NCBI GenBank assembly: GCA_013373175.1
Contig: JABXII010000008.1
Span: 78,009 to 142,008, forward strand
Reading direction: 5' to 3'
Length of the DNA stretch: 64,000 bases
Origin: Campylobacteraceae bacterium
GTDB taxonomy: Bacteria; Campylobacterota; Campylobacteria; Campylobacterales; Arcobacteraceae
Positions 23,393 through 31,154 of the stretch are shown piece by piece; the stretch's first letter is position 1, and each line of letters begins with the position of its first letter. Under the pieces are notes generated by a model. It did no database searches. It worked only from the letters and a program-made list of their open reading frames with translations, and had not been told where the DNA came from. The translations under genes and the position numbers were made by a program.

Positions 23393-24630
23393 AATTCACC
23401 TGTAATATGACTGTAGTTTATATCAAATAGTGAGGGTTGTATTATCTTCTTTTTAGGTGGTGCAATTATTGCTTGTTTAATATCTTCTTTATAAAAAGCA
23501 GTTTTACTATTGTACTTTCCCTTACAAGTTATAAAATATTTTGCTCTTTTTAGGGATATCTTTAACTTCTTTAAATCCTCAAAATCTAAGGATTTAAATC
23601 TTCTAGCTTTTAAAATTTTAAATACACCCCTTACTCCAATTCCTGGAATTCTAAGAAGTTCATCTTTACTAGCTTTGTTTATTTCCATTGGGAAATATTG
23701 TAAGTTTAAAAGAGCCCAAGAGGTTTTTGGGTCTACTTCTTCATCTAAATCTGGGAACTCATCACTTACTATTTCATCATAAGAAAAGTCATAAAATCTC
23801 AAAAGCCAATCAGCTTGATAAAGTCTATGTTCCCTTAAAAGTGGTGGTTTATTTATTATTGCAGGAAGATTTTTATCATCATTTACTGGAATATAAGCAC
23901 TATAATAGACTCTTTTTAACAAGGCTTTATCATATAAAACAGAACTAAGTTTTAAAATGTCTTTGTCACTTTCAGGTGTTGCTCCAACTATTAGTTGAGT
24001 ACTCATTCCTATAGGTTTTGTATCTTTTTCCAAGCTAATATCTCTAGCATACTTCAAGGGTTGAAGAACACTCTCTTTTGTTTTGTTTGGTGCCAAAAGT
24101 TTTAAAGACTTATCACTTGGAAGTTCTATATTTGAGCTTACTCTATTTGCTAGGGCAACTATTTGTTCTATTATCTTCTCATCAGTACCAGGTATTAATT
24201 TTACATGAATATAGCCATTAAAATGGTATTCTTTTCTTAATATTCTAAGTGCTCTTAATATCAAGTTTGAAGTATGGTCTTCACTATCAATTATTCCAGA
24301 ACTTAAAAAAAGACCTTCGATATAGTTTCTTTTGTAAAAATTGATTGTGATATCAGCAAGTTCCCTTGGAGAAAAAGCAGCTCTTTTTATATCATTGCTT
24401 TTTTTATTTATACAATAAGCACAATCATAGATACAATAGTTTGTAAGAAGAACTTTTAGTAAAGATACACATCTTCCATCAGCTGTAAAGGTGTGACAAA
24501 TACCACTATTATGTGTTGCTCCTAATTCTCCTGTTTTATGATTGTTATCACTTCCACTAGAACTGCAACTTACATCATATTTTGCACTATCTGCTAAAAT
24601 TTGCATTTTCTCATAGATATCTTTTCTCAT
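23389..24630 (-). CDS. Putative DNA modification/repair radical SAM protein (TIGR03916)
   Basis: 413 residues. The [4Fe-4S] radical SAM motif CxxxCxxC is Cys66-Cys70-Cys73 in NYCIYDCAYC; a further cysteine-bearing N-terminal region (SCSSSGS, GICHTF) precedes it. The C-terminal third carries a helix-hairpin-helix DNA-binding element (INKASKDELLRIPGIGVRGV) near residue 320, supporting action on DNA. Known only as a family always paired with the neighbouring protein; chemistry is undetermined. First gene of the two-gene minus-strand operon. Confidence 0.85.
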   Translation of the reverse strand: MRKDIYEKMQILADSAKYDVSCSSSGSDNNHKTGELGATHNSGICHTFTADGRCVSLLKVLLTNYCIYDCAYCINKKSNDIKRAAFSPRELADITINFYKRNYIEGLFLSSGIIDSEDHTSNLILRALRILRKEYHFNGYIHVKLIPGTDEKIIEQIVALANRVSSNIELPSDKSLKLLAPNKTKESVLQPLKYARDISLEKDTKPIGMSTQLIVGATPESDKDILKLSSVLYDKALLKRVYYSAYIPVNDDKNLPAIINKPPLLREHRLYQADWLLRFYDFSYDEIVSDEFPDLDEEVDPKTSWALLNLQYFPMEINKASKDELLRIPGIGVRGVFKILKARRFKSLDFEDLKKLKISLKRAKYFITCKGKYNSKTAFYKEDIKQAIIAPPKKKIIQPSLFDINYSHITGEL

Positions 24631-24712
24631 AAAGATATTTTACCTTGAAATATTTTTTTTAAACCATTTTATTGCAGTTTGTAATATATTAATGAAAGAG
24701 GATTAGAAGTTA

Positions 24713-24750
24713 AAGTAAAACAACCACAAGGGATTTTGGTAGTTTTACTT
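24713..24750. terminator. Hairpin in the gap after the micropeptide gene
   Basis: AAGTAAAAC-a-ACCA pairs with TGGT-a-GTTTTACTT around a short loop. It lies 18 bases beyond the stop of the 25-residue minus-strand gene and 80 bases upstream of the divergently oriented end of the radical SAM operon, so it probably terminates the small transcript. The T-run is short. Confidence 0.5.
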
Positions 24751-24768
24751 ATTAGGAATTATACTGTT

Positions 24769-24846
24769 TTAAAAGCTTGCACTAATAAAACCAATAGCTG
24801 CAAAAGATACAGCTATTAAAACAATTAGATTTCTTAGAAAATTCAT
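24769..24846 (-). CDS. 25-residue hydrophobic micropeptide
   Basis: Tiny minus-strand gene in the otherwise empty 305-base gap 24631-24935. A consensus ribosome site, AAGGAG six bases before the ATG, is among the strongest in the window. The peptide starts MNFLRN (positive, cytosolic side) and continues as a single hydrophobic helix (LIVLIAVSFAAIGFIS) ending ASF: a one-span inner-membrane peptide or a very short signal-like peptide. Upstream are a TATAAA -10 (24876-24881) and two CTTGACAAA repeats 11 bp apart that also occur at the nhaA promoter. Function unknown; possible small regulator of NhaA or the kinase. Confidence 0.65.
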   Translation of the reverse strand: MNFLRNLIVLIAVSFAAIGFISASF

Positions 24847-24875
24847 ATTATCTCCTTCTATAAAGCTAATTAAAT

Positions 24876-24932
24876 TTTATACAATAAGTGTCAATTTACA
24901 AATACACTTTTACTTGACAAAGTCTTGACAAA
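24876..24932 (-). promoter_or_regulatory. Micropeptide promoter with TTTGTCAAG direct repeats
   Basis: On the plus strand CTTGACAAA stands at 24913-24921 and 24924-24932, start to start 11 bp, as for OmpR-type regulator boxes. The near copy is 32 bases upstream of a minus-strand TATAAA (24876-24881). The same geometry occurs before nhaA. Confidence 0.55.
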
Positions 24933-24935
24933 TTT

Positions 24936-26330
24936 TTAGTTTTTAAAAGTAATACAGAAAATGTTGTATGGTTTTTCATAAGTATAATCAAGTTTAAACT
25001 CATGCATTTGAATTATCTTATTTACAATATTTAATCCTAATCCATGACCTAATTGTTGATTTGGTTCCCTTGTAAAAGGTTGGGTATAATAAATAAGATC
25101 ACTTGTAAGTTTTTTTGCAATATTTTTAACCTCAATCTTATTTTCAAAAGCTTCAATTATAATTGGGTATTCCTGCGCATATTTCATTGCATTGTCAATT
25201 AAGTTTTTAAGTGCAATTGTTAAATAATATTTATCTGCAAGTATGTTAAAGTCCTCTTTTATAATAACTTCTACCTTTGATTCATCATCAATAGAGAGTT
25301 TAGATAATGATTCAAGAATTAAGCTACTAGTTTTAAACTTTGAAGAGTTGATTTTTGCAAAGTTTAATTTCTCTCTTTGTAATAGTTTGCTTGTAAGTTC
25401 TTCTATGTCTATGAAAACTTTATTTAGGCTATCTATTTGTTTATCATCTTTGTTTTGTCTTAAATTTTCAAGTACAAATTTAGCTTTTGAAATTGGTGTT
25501 TTTAATTCATGACTTATATTTCTTAAAAGCTCTTCCCTTGAATGAATAATATCACTTTGCTTTTCAAGGTATGAATTTAGATTATGTGTTATTTCACTTA
25601 ATTCATTGTTCTTACCAATGTCTATTTTAATAGTAGTTTCATCATCTTTAAAAAGCTGTAAAATACCTTTGTTTAGTTTGTCAAGCTTGTCTTTTATCTG
25701 TTTTGTAATACGTGATGAGATGATAGATGATAAAAGAAATGCAATAATAAAAAGTATAACTACTTCAACTTTTATTGTATCTATAAATTGATTTCGTTTC
25801 TTTTCTGTTTTATCTAATTTAGTTTGAAGATAATCTATCTCTTCTTTTATAAGTTTATCTATCTTTAGACTTATACTTTCAAATTTTTTATTAAAATTAT
25901 CAAAAGCTATTTTTTCATTTTTGCTTACTAAAATAAGCTTATATAATTGGTATTTTATTAGATTTTCAATCTCTTCAAAATATTTAAATATTTGCTGTAT
26001 GTTTTGTTTTTCAATTGTTGATTCAGAGTTATCTATTGTCTCTTTCTTCTTAATAATCAACTTTTTAAAAAGTTCATCAGATTTTTTTAGACGTTTTTTT
26101 ACTACTTCAATTTTTTCATAATCAGTTACAATATCCAAAACAATCCAAGAAAAAGAGTTGTTATACTCTTTTAGTTTTTCAACTCTTCTTATTTGGTCAT
26201 ATCTGTGTATTTGATTTTTATGTATTTCACTTAGATTAAAAATTGTATAAAAAAATACTCCTATTATTGATAGCATAATAAGTAGTATCAGAGAAAATGA
26301 TATAAAAAGTCTTTGTCTAATTGTTATCAC
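24936..26330 (-). CDS. Sensor histidine kinase (two TM, HAMP, HisKA, HATPase)
   Basis: 464 residues. TM1 at about 8-30, a lysine-rich helical periplasmic sensor domain of ~150 residues, TM2 at ~188-206, a HAMP-like linker, phospho-acceptor His274 in NISHELKTPISKAKFVLENL, and an ATPase domain with GHGLGLNIVNKI. The His-box style is like the ArsS/RacS kinases of Campylobacterota. The start is GTG inside the end of the response-regulator gene (14-base overlap). Co-transcribed with nhaA and the regulator, hinting at a role in pH, sodium or membrane-potential response. Confidence 0.9.
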   Translation of the reverse strand: MITIRQRLFISFSLILLIMLSIIGVFFYTIFNLSEIHKNQIHRYDQIRRVEKLKEYNNSFSWIVLDIVTDYEKIEVVKKRLKKSDELFKKLIIKKKETIDNSESTIEKQNIQQIFKYFEEIENLIKYQLYKLILVSKNEKIAFDNFNKKFESISLKIDKLIKEEIDYLQTKLDKTEKKRNQFIDTIKVEVVILFIIAFLLSSIISSRITKQIKDKLDKLNKGILQLFKDDETTIKIDIGKNNELSEITHNLNSYLEKQSDIIHSREELLRNISHELKTPISKAKFVLENLRQNKDDKQIDSLNKVFIDIEELTSKLLQREKLNFAKINSSKFKTSSLILESLSKLSIDDESKVEVIIKEDFNILADKYYLTIALKNLIDNAMKYAQEYPIIIEAFENKIEVKNIAKKLTSDLIYYTQPFTREPNQQLGHGLGLNIVNKIIQMHEFKLDYTYEKPYNIFCITFKN

Positions 26331-26997
26331 AAAATTTATACCCTATACCCCAAATTGATTTGATATATATTGATTCCTTTGAATCATCATTTATTTTAAA
26401 TCTAATATTACTAACATGCATATCGATAGTTCTATTTTTTGTATCTTCTTTTAATGAAGTTTGATTTATGATATCTTCCCTTGATACAACTTTGTTTATA
26501 TTTTCAATAAACATAAAAAAGATTTCTGCTTCTATTTTTGTAAATTCAATTTGTTGATTTTCTAAGAAGACACTTCTTTTATTTAAATCAATTCTTAAAT
26601 CATTTATTTGAAGTTCTTCACTATCTTTATATCTTTTAAGTGTTGCATCAATTCTTAGAACTAACTCTCTTGGTTCATAAGGTTTAGATAAGTAATCATC
26701 GGCTCCTAATTCAAAGCCATAGATTTTATTTCCTATATCATCCCTTGCAGTTGAGATGATAATAGGTATATTTTTAATTTTCTTTATTTTCTTGAAAAGG
26801 TCAAAGCCATCCATTCTCGGAAGGGATAAATCTAAAATAACAATAGAGTATTTTGCGTGATTTTCTTCAAACTCTTTTAATGCTTCAAAAGGTTCTGAAT
26901 ATACAATACAATTATAATTATAATCTTTTAGAAATGTGCTTATAAGTTCTTGTAGTTCGATATTGTCTTCAATCAATAGAACACTTTTACTTTTCAC
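26317..26997 (-). CDS. OmpR-family response regulator
   Basis: 226 residues: receiver domain with the acidic pair Glu10-Asp11, phospho-acceptor Asp56 (VILDLSLPRMDG) and Lys in YLSKPYEPREL, then a winged-helix effector domain (RTIDMHVSNIRFKI ... IWGIGYKF). Starts with GTG behind AAAGG, 12 bases after nhaA. Cognate kinase overlaps downstream. Likely DNA sites are the 11-bp-spaced TGTCAAG-type repeats before nhaA and before the micropeptide (inference). Confidence 0.93.
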   Translation of the reverse strand: MKSKSVLLIEDNIELQELISTFLKDYNYNCIVYSEPFEALKEFEENHAKYSIVILDLSLPRMDGFDLFKKIKKIKNIPIIISTARDDIGNKIYGFELGADDYLSKPYEPRELVLRIDATLKRYKDSEELQINDLRIDLNKRSVFLENQQIEFTKIEAEIFFMFIENINKVVSREDIINQTSLKEDTKNRTIDMHVSNIRFKINDDSKESIYIKSIWGIGYKFCDNN

Positions 26998-27009
26998 TTT
27001 TAACCTTTA

Positions 27010-28365
27010 CTATTTTGTATTATCATCTTGAATTTTGTTTTTCGATGATACTGATTTTAACCAAAAATATCCAAATAAACCTGAAAATAATGAAGCACTT
27101 AAGATTCCTATTTTTGCTTGGAAAATAAGTTCAGGGTTTCCAACAAAAGCTAAATCTGCAACAAATATAGACATTGTAAATCCTATTCCACCTAAAAATG
27201 CTACTCCAAATACTTGGCTCATATTACTTCCTTTTGGAAGCTCTGCAATTTTTAGTTTTACTGCTAGGAAAGAAACCCCAAATATACCAATAACTTTTCC
27301 TAAAATAAGTCCTAAAATAATACCTAACGAAACAGGTTCTAAGATTGTAGTACCAATTGAACTAAAGTCAATTTTAACTCCTGCATTTGCTAAAGCAAAG
27401 ATAGGAATAATTAATAATGCAACTGGTAAATGAAGATTATATTCTAATCTTGCAGCAGGTGTTCCTACTTCATTGATTTTATCTTTTATATTTGTAAGAA
27501 TCTTTTTTTGTTTTTCATGCATCATGTGATTTTCTTGGACTGGATAGTTATCATATTCATCTAATAAACGTTTTGTATCTTGGGTAAAGGTTTCAGGAGC
27601 TCTTTTAGGCGTTGAAGGTATTGCTAGTGCAGCTAAAACCCCTGCAATTGTAGCATGTACACCAGATTCTAACATGAAAAACCACATTACCAAACCTACA
27701 ACAAAGTAAGGTAGAATCATATGAATACCAAATCTATTAAAGGCAATCATTAAAGCAAACATAATTCCTGCTAAACTAAGTGCAAGCATATTTATAGTTT
27801 CAGTGTAGAAAATAGCAATAACTAAAACAGCTCCTAAGTCATCAACAATAGCAAGGGCAACTAAAAATGTTACAAGGGTTGTAGGAACTCTTTTCCCTAA
27901 TAAAACTAAAGCACTAATTGCAAAAGCAATATCTGTTGCCATTGGAATTCCCCAACCAGTAACTCCTTGTGTACCATAATTTAAACTTGTATAAATAAGT
28001 GCAGGAAAAATCATACCACCAATTGCTGCTAGAATAGGAAGCATTGCTACTTTTATATTTGATAATTCTCCTGCTGTAATCTCTCTTTTTATTTCAAGTC
28101 CAATCAAAAAGAAGAATATTGCCATAAGTCCATCATTAATCCAGTGATGAAGTGAATGAGAAAGTTCCCATGAACCTACATTTAAATCAATATAAGTATG
28201 AAAAAAGTGTGCATACATATCATATAAAGGACTATTGGCTAAGACTAATGCCAATACAGTTGTTATTATTAAAATTAAACCTGTAGTTGTTTGGGCGTGT
28301 AAAAAATCTTCAAAAGGTGTTGATACTTTTTTAAAAGCTTTTTCCCAAGGTGCGTATAGTTTCAT
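27010..28365 (-). CDS. nhaA: Na+/H+ antiporter NhaA
   Basis: 451 residues, longer than E. coli NhaA (388) through a hydrophilic loop around residues 240-300 (STPKRAPETFTQDTKRLLDE...) seen in other long NhaA proteins. The ion-binding aspartate pair is present in VALAIVDDLGAVLVIAIFYT, and the unwound helix region MATDIAFAISALVLLGKRVP is intact. It exports Na+ in exchange for protons across the inner membrane. AGGAG precedes the ATG. First gene of an operon with an OmpR-type regulator and its kinase, an unusual and informative arrangement. Confidence 0.94.
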   Translation of the reverse strand: MKLYAPWEKAFKKVSTPFEDFLHAQTTTGLILIITTVLALVLANSPLYDMYAHFFHTYIDLNVGSWELSHSLHHWINDGLMAIFFFLIGLEIKREITAGELSNIKVAMLPILAAIGGMIFPALIYTSLNYGTQGVTGWGIPMATDIAFAISALVLLGKRVPTTLVTFLVALAIVDDLGAVLVIAIFYTETINMLALSLAGIMFALMIAFNRFGIHMILPYFVVGLVMWFFMLESGVHATIAGVLAALAIPSTPKRAPETFTQDTKRLLDEYDNYPVQENHMMHEKQKKILTNIKDKINEVGTPAARLEYNLHLPVALLIIPIFALANAGVKIDFSSIGTTILEPVSLGIILGLILGKVIGIFGVSFLAVKLKIAELPKGSNMSQVFGVAFLGGIGFTMSIFVADLAFVGNPELIFQAKIGILSASLFSGLFGYFWLKSVSSKNKIQDDNTK

Positions 28366-28412
28366 TCAAACTCCTAGTAAATTTTTAACTATTTTTATTT
28401 GTAAAGTGTCAA

Positions 28413-28469
28413 ATTATACAAATTAAATGTCAAGAAATTTATACATTTTTTCTTGACATTTTCTTGGCA
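28413..28469 (-). promoter_or_regulatory. nhaA promoter with TGTCAAG/TGCCAAG boxes and inverted repeat
   Basis: Minus-strand TATAAT at 28413-28418. Plus-strand CTTGACA at 28452-28458 and CTTGGCA at 28463-28469 repeat 11 bp apart, the nearer one 34 bases upstream of the -10. An oppositely oriented TGTCAAG at 28428-28434 makes a perfect inverted repeat AATGTCAAGAAA / TTTCTTGACATT (28426-28460). Confidence 0.6.
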
Positions 28470-28502
28470 ATAATTTTTTTAACTACTATTTGAGTTTTAA
28501 TA

Positions 28503-29363
28503 TTAGTGTTTTATATGAGTTTTAAGTTCTTTTATTGCAAGCTCTTTTTTCTTTGCTTCAACCATAATATCTATATTTTTAGTATCTTCACCAAACATTT
28601 TTTCTAGTTCAAAAAAGTCTTTTGCTTCGATATATTCAGCATGATTTCCAAACTTTCCATCACCTTTAGAAGAAAGATGAACTTTAGGTCTTTTATTTCC
28701 CCACGTTTTAAGTATATCTTTTGGGTCAAATTCACTTAAATTTAAGCTATGATGATATATATCAAAAACCATTGGTATTTTCGTAGCTTGGCATACATCA
28801 AGAATCTCATCTGCTGTATAAACTCTCTCATCATTTTCTAAGGCTAGTCTTTGTTTTAACCAATCTTCTTTTTCGATAGTTTCAATAAGTCTTTCCATAG
28901 CAGAAACTTTATCTCCATAAGCTCCTCCACCATGAATTAGTACTGTTCCATTATCATTAATTCCAAGTCTATCAAAAAGCCAAAAAAACATTTCTAACTC
29001 CCTTAAAGAGTTTTCTATAACATTCTCTTTTGGAGAGTTTAAAACTGTATATTGCCCAGGGTGTATTGTAATTCTTATATCAAAATCTTTTAATCTCTCT
29101 TTTGTTTCATCAAAAATTGGTGCTAATTTATCAAGCCAAGCCATATCAAAAAGTTTGTGGGAGATAAAAGGTACAAAAGAGTTGCCAAGTCTAAAAATAG
29201 GGTAGTTTTGAGATTTAGAATATTCAAGTAAACAAATTAGTTCTTTTGCATTTTGTTTTACTTTTTTTTCAACGTTTTCATAGTTTAAGTTGTTTAAATT
29301 CATAGTTCTATTTGTTGATAAGCTATTATCACTCATTGAACAAAAAAATCCAAATCTATACAT
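28503..29363 (-). CDS. uvsE: UV damage endonuclease UvsE/UVDE
   Basis: 286-residue TIM-barrel DNA repair nuclease. Signatures: YRFGFFCSM at the N-terminus, RITIHPGQYTVLNSP, VLIHGGGAYGDK, the ALENDERVYTADE metal/lesion-binding segment, and FDIYHHSLN. It nicks 5' of cyclobutane dimers and 6-4 photoproducts independently of UvrABC. I start at ATG 29363, which overlaps the TIGR03643 stop (TAATG) and has AAGGA eight bases upstream; another ATG two codons earlier is possible. Last gene of the long minus-strand run. Confidence 0.92.
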   Translation of the reverse strand: MYRFGFFCSMSDNSLSTNRTMNLNNLNYENVEKKVKQNAKELICLLEYSKSQNYPIFRLGNSFVPFISHKLFDMAWLDKLAPIFDETKERLKDFDIRITIHPGQYTVLNSPKENVIENSLRELEMFFWLFDRLGINDNGTVLIHGGGAYGDKVSAMERLIETIEKEDWLKQRLALENDERVYTADEILDVCQATKIPMVFDIYHHSLNLSEFDPKDILKTWGNKRPKVHLSSKGDGKFGNHAEYIEAKDFFELEKMFGEDTKNIDIMVEAKKKELAIKELKTHIKH

Positions 29364-29608
29364 TACCATGGTCCTTTAAATCTAATTGGTTTGAAATCTA
29401 CTTTCTTTTCATGTTTTGTAGTTCTTCCTTGAACTCTTTTTCTCCACCTTTTATAAGCTTGTGGTGAAATAAGTTCACGCATAAGATTTTTTACTTGATT
29501 TTCTGTGAGATTAAACTCTTTTTTTATTCCATCAAAAGTAGTTCTGTCTTGCCAAGCCATTTGAATTAAACGGTTTTTATCTTCTATGTTTAAAGCTACT
29601 TTTCTCAT
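29363..29608 (-). CDS. TIGR03643 family protein (DUF2805)
   Basis: 81-residue basic protein matching TIGR03643, a small family rich in conserved Trp and Met found mostly in marine bacteria. Seen: IQMAWQDRTTFDGIKKEFNLTENQVKNLMR, which looks like a helix-turn-helix, and SPQAYKRWRKRVQGRTTKH, a strongly basic C-terminal half likely to touch nucleic acid. Translationally coupled to uvsE downstream and to the UbiB-type gene upstream (ATGA). Function unknown; association with UV repair is a guess from position. Confidence 0.85.
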   Translation of the reverse strand: MRKVALNIEDKNRLIQMAWQDRTTFDGIKKEFNLTENQVKNLMRELISPQAYKRWRKRVQGRTTKHEKKVDFKPIRFKGPW

Positions 29609-31149
29609 TTGTATAAAATCCTAATAAAACCAAATGCAAAAAGCGCAAGGGAAACTTCTTTTGGTTCAAAACCATAAAGTAAATAAAATATTGCAGCAAA
29701 AAAGAAAGCAAAAGAAACGCCATAAGATTTAACTTGTTTTTTACTAGACTCTTGTAAATACTCAAGTTGATTTCTTGAAAGCTCAACTTCAAGATTTCCT
29801 TCACTTGCTCTTTTTATCATTGTTTTAAAATCTTTTACTATAAAAGGTAAATCTTTTACTTCTTCAATAATAGTTTCACTTATAGACTCTTTTGCACCTA
29901 AGGCTTTTGGAAGATTCTTTTGTAAAATAGGCAAGATATCCTTTACTCCATTGAAGTTTTCAATATAAGTAGTTCCTAATCCCTCAATAATAGCACTAAC
30001 TCTAAGTATATAAATTGCATCACTAGGAAGTTTAAATGGTAAATCTCTAGTACTTTCTAAGACTTCAAATGCTAATTTTTGCATTGATTCACTATCAAGA
30101 TTATCATTTGAGAAAATATCAAACATTTTTGAAGTAAATTCTGTTAATTCAGCAGTAGGTGCTTCATATGCAATTGTTCCAAGTTTTTTACTTGCATTGA
30201 TATATGTTTCATAGTCTTGATCATTGGCAGCTTTTATAAGCTCAATTATTGCAATTCTTTTATCATTTGGAACTGTTTTAACCATACCAAAATCAAGTAA
30301 AATAAGTTCGCCTTTTTTATTTACAAGTAGATTTCCTGGATGTGGGTCTGCATGGAAATATCCATTTATAAGCATTTGTGTTGTGTAAAAGTCTACTAAA
30401 TTTGAGATAATCTTTTTAAAATCAATTTTATGTTTAAAAATATTTTCTTTATCATCAAATCTAAAACCTTCTTCAAAACTCATAACTAAAGCATCATCAC
30501 AAGAGTACTTTTTATAAGCCTTTGGGAATTTCACTTTTTGTTTTTTATATACTTTTTTGAAGTTCTTTAAATTTTTAAACTCTTGATTTAAACTAACTTC
30601 TTCAACAATCATTTTTGAAAATTCAGAGATAACTGCTTCAATAGAGTTTTTAGTGTAACTAGAAAAAAGTGGTTTAAATAGTGAATTAAAAATATTTATG
30701 ATTTTAATATCTGCTAAAACCTGTTGTTTAATACCTTTTCTTCTTAGTTTTACTGCAACTTTTTTATCATTTTGAAGTATTGCTTTATGAACTTGTCCAA
30801 TAGAAGCTGAAGCAATTGGTTCTTTGTCAAACTCTTTAAAGACTTGTCTTTCTTCAAAGGCAATATTATAAATCTCTTCAAAATCTTTTTGCTTCATAGG
30901 AGGAATTTGGTCATGAAGATTTTTTAATTCTTCTAGATACTCTTCATTGAAAAAATCAGACCTAGTAGCAAGAACTTGTGCAAGCTTTATAAAAGAAGCT
31001 CCTAGTTTAATAATTGTATGTTTTAATTTTTTAGGTTTAAGTGGTTTTATAAATAAAAAGCTATCTTTTCTTTTTATTACTAAATAAACTGTTAATAAAA
31101 ATATAAAAACCCTGTAAACTCTAAGTGGTGAATAAAATTTTATAATCAA
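29605..31149 (-). CDS. ABC1/UbiB-family atypical protein kinase-like ATPase
   Basis: 514 residues. UbiB-family motifs: KLGASFIKLAQVLATRSDFF (KxGQ region), the alanine-rich loop EPIASASIGQVHKA, YFHADPHPGNLLV, and LLDFGMVKTV; two hydrophobic helices lie at the C-terminus (SFAFFFAAIFYLLYG). Such ATPases support isoprenoid quinone synthesis or lipid handling at the inner membrane. The start is odd: the only early initiator is TTG at 31149, with AAAGGA directly abutting it, so an ATT or ATA codon a few bases on, or a reassigned start, cannot be excluded. Five bases after the EAL gene. Confidence 0.87.
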   Translation of the reverse strand: MIIKFYSPLRVYRVFIFLLTVYLVIKRKDSFLFIKPLKPKKLKHTIIKLGASFIKLAQVLATRSDFFNEEYLEELKNLHDQIPPMKQKDFEEIYNIAFEERQVFKEFDKEPIASASIGQVHKAILQNDKKVAVKLRRKGIKQQVLADIKIINIFNSLFKPLFSSYTKNSIEAVISEFSKMIVEEVSLNQEFKNLKNFKKVYKKQKVKFPKAYKKYSCDDALVMSFEEGFRFDDKENIFKHKIDFKKIISNLVDFYTTQMLINGYFHADPHPGNLLVNKKGELILLDFGMVKTVPNDKRIAIIELIKAANDQDYETYINASKKLGTIAYEAPTAELTEFTSKMFDIFSNDNLDSESMQKLAFEVLESTRDLPFKLPSDAIYILRVSAIIEGLGTTYIENFNGVKDILPILQKNLPKALGAKESISETIIEEVKDLPFIVKDFKTMIKRASEGNLEVELSRNQLEYLQESSKKQVKSYGVSFAFFFAAIFYLLYGFEPKEVSLALFAFGFIRILYK

Positions 31150-31154
31150 TCCTT

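Noticed and set aside
24631..24935. Noncoding RNA in the 305-base gap
   Set aside because: The hairpin is better explained as the terminator of the 25-residue gene; no further stable structure is seen.
28426..28460. Terminator for a plus-strand transcript
   Set aside because: No plus-strand gene precedes it and the loop is long; it overlaps regulatory boxes of nhaA.
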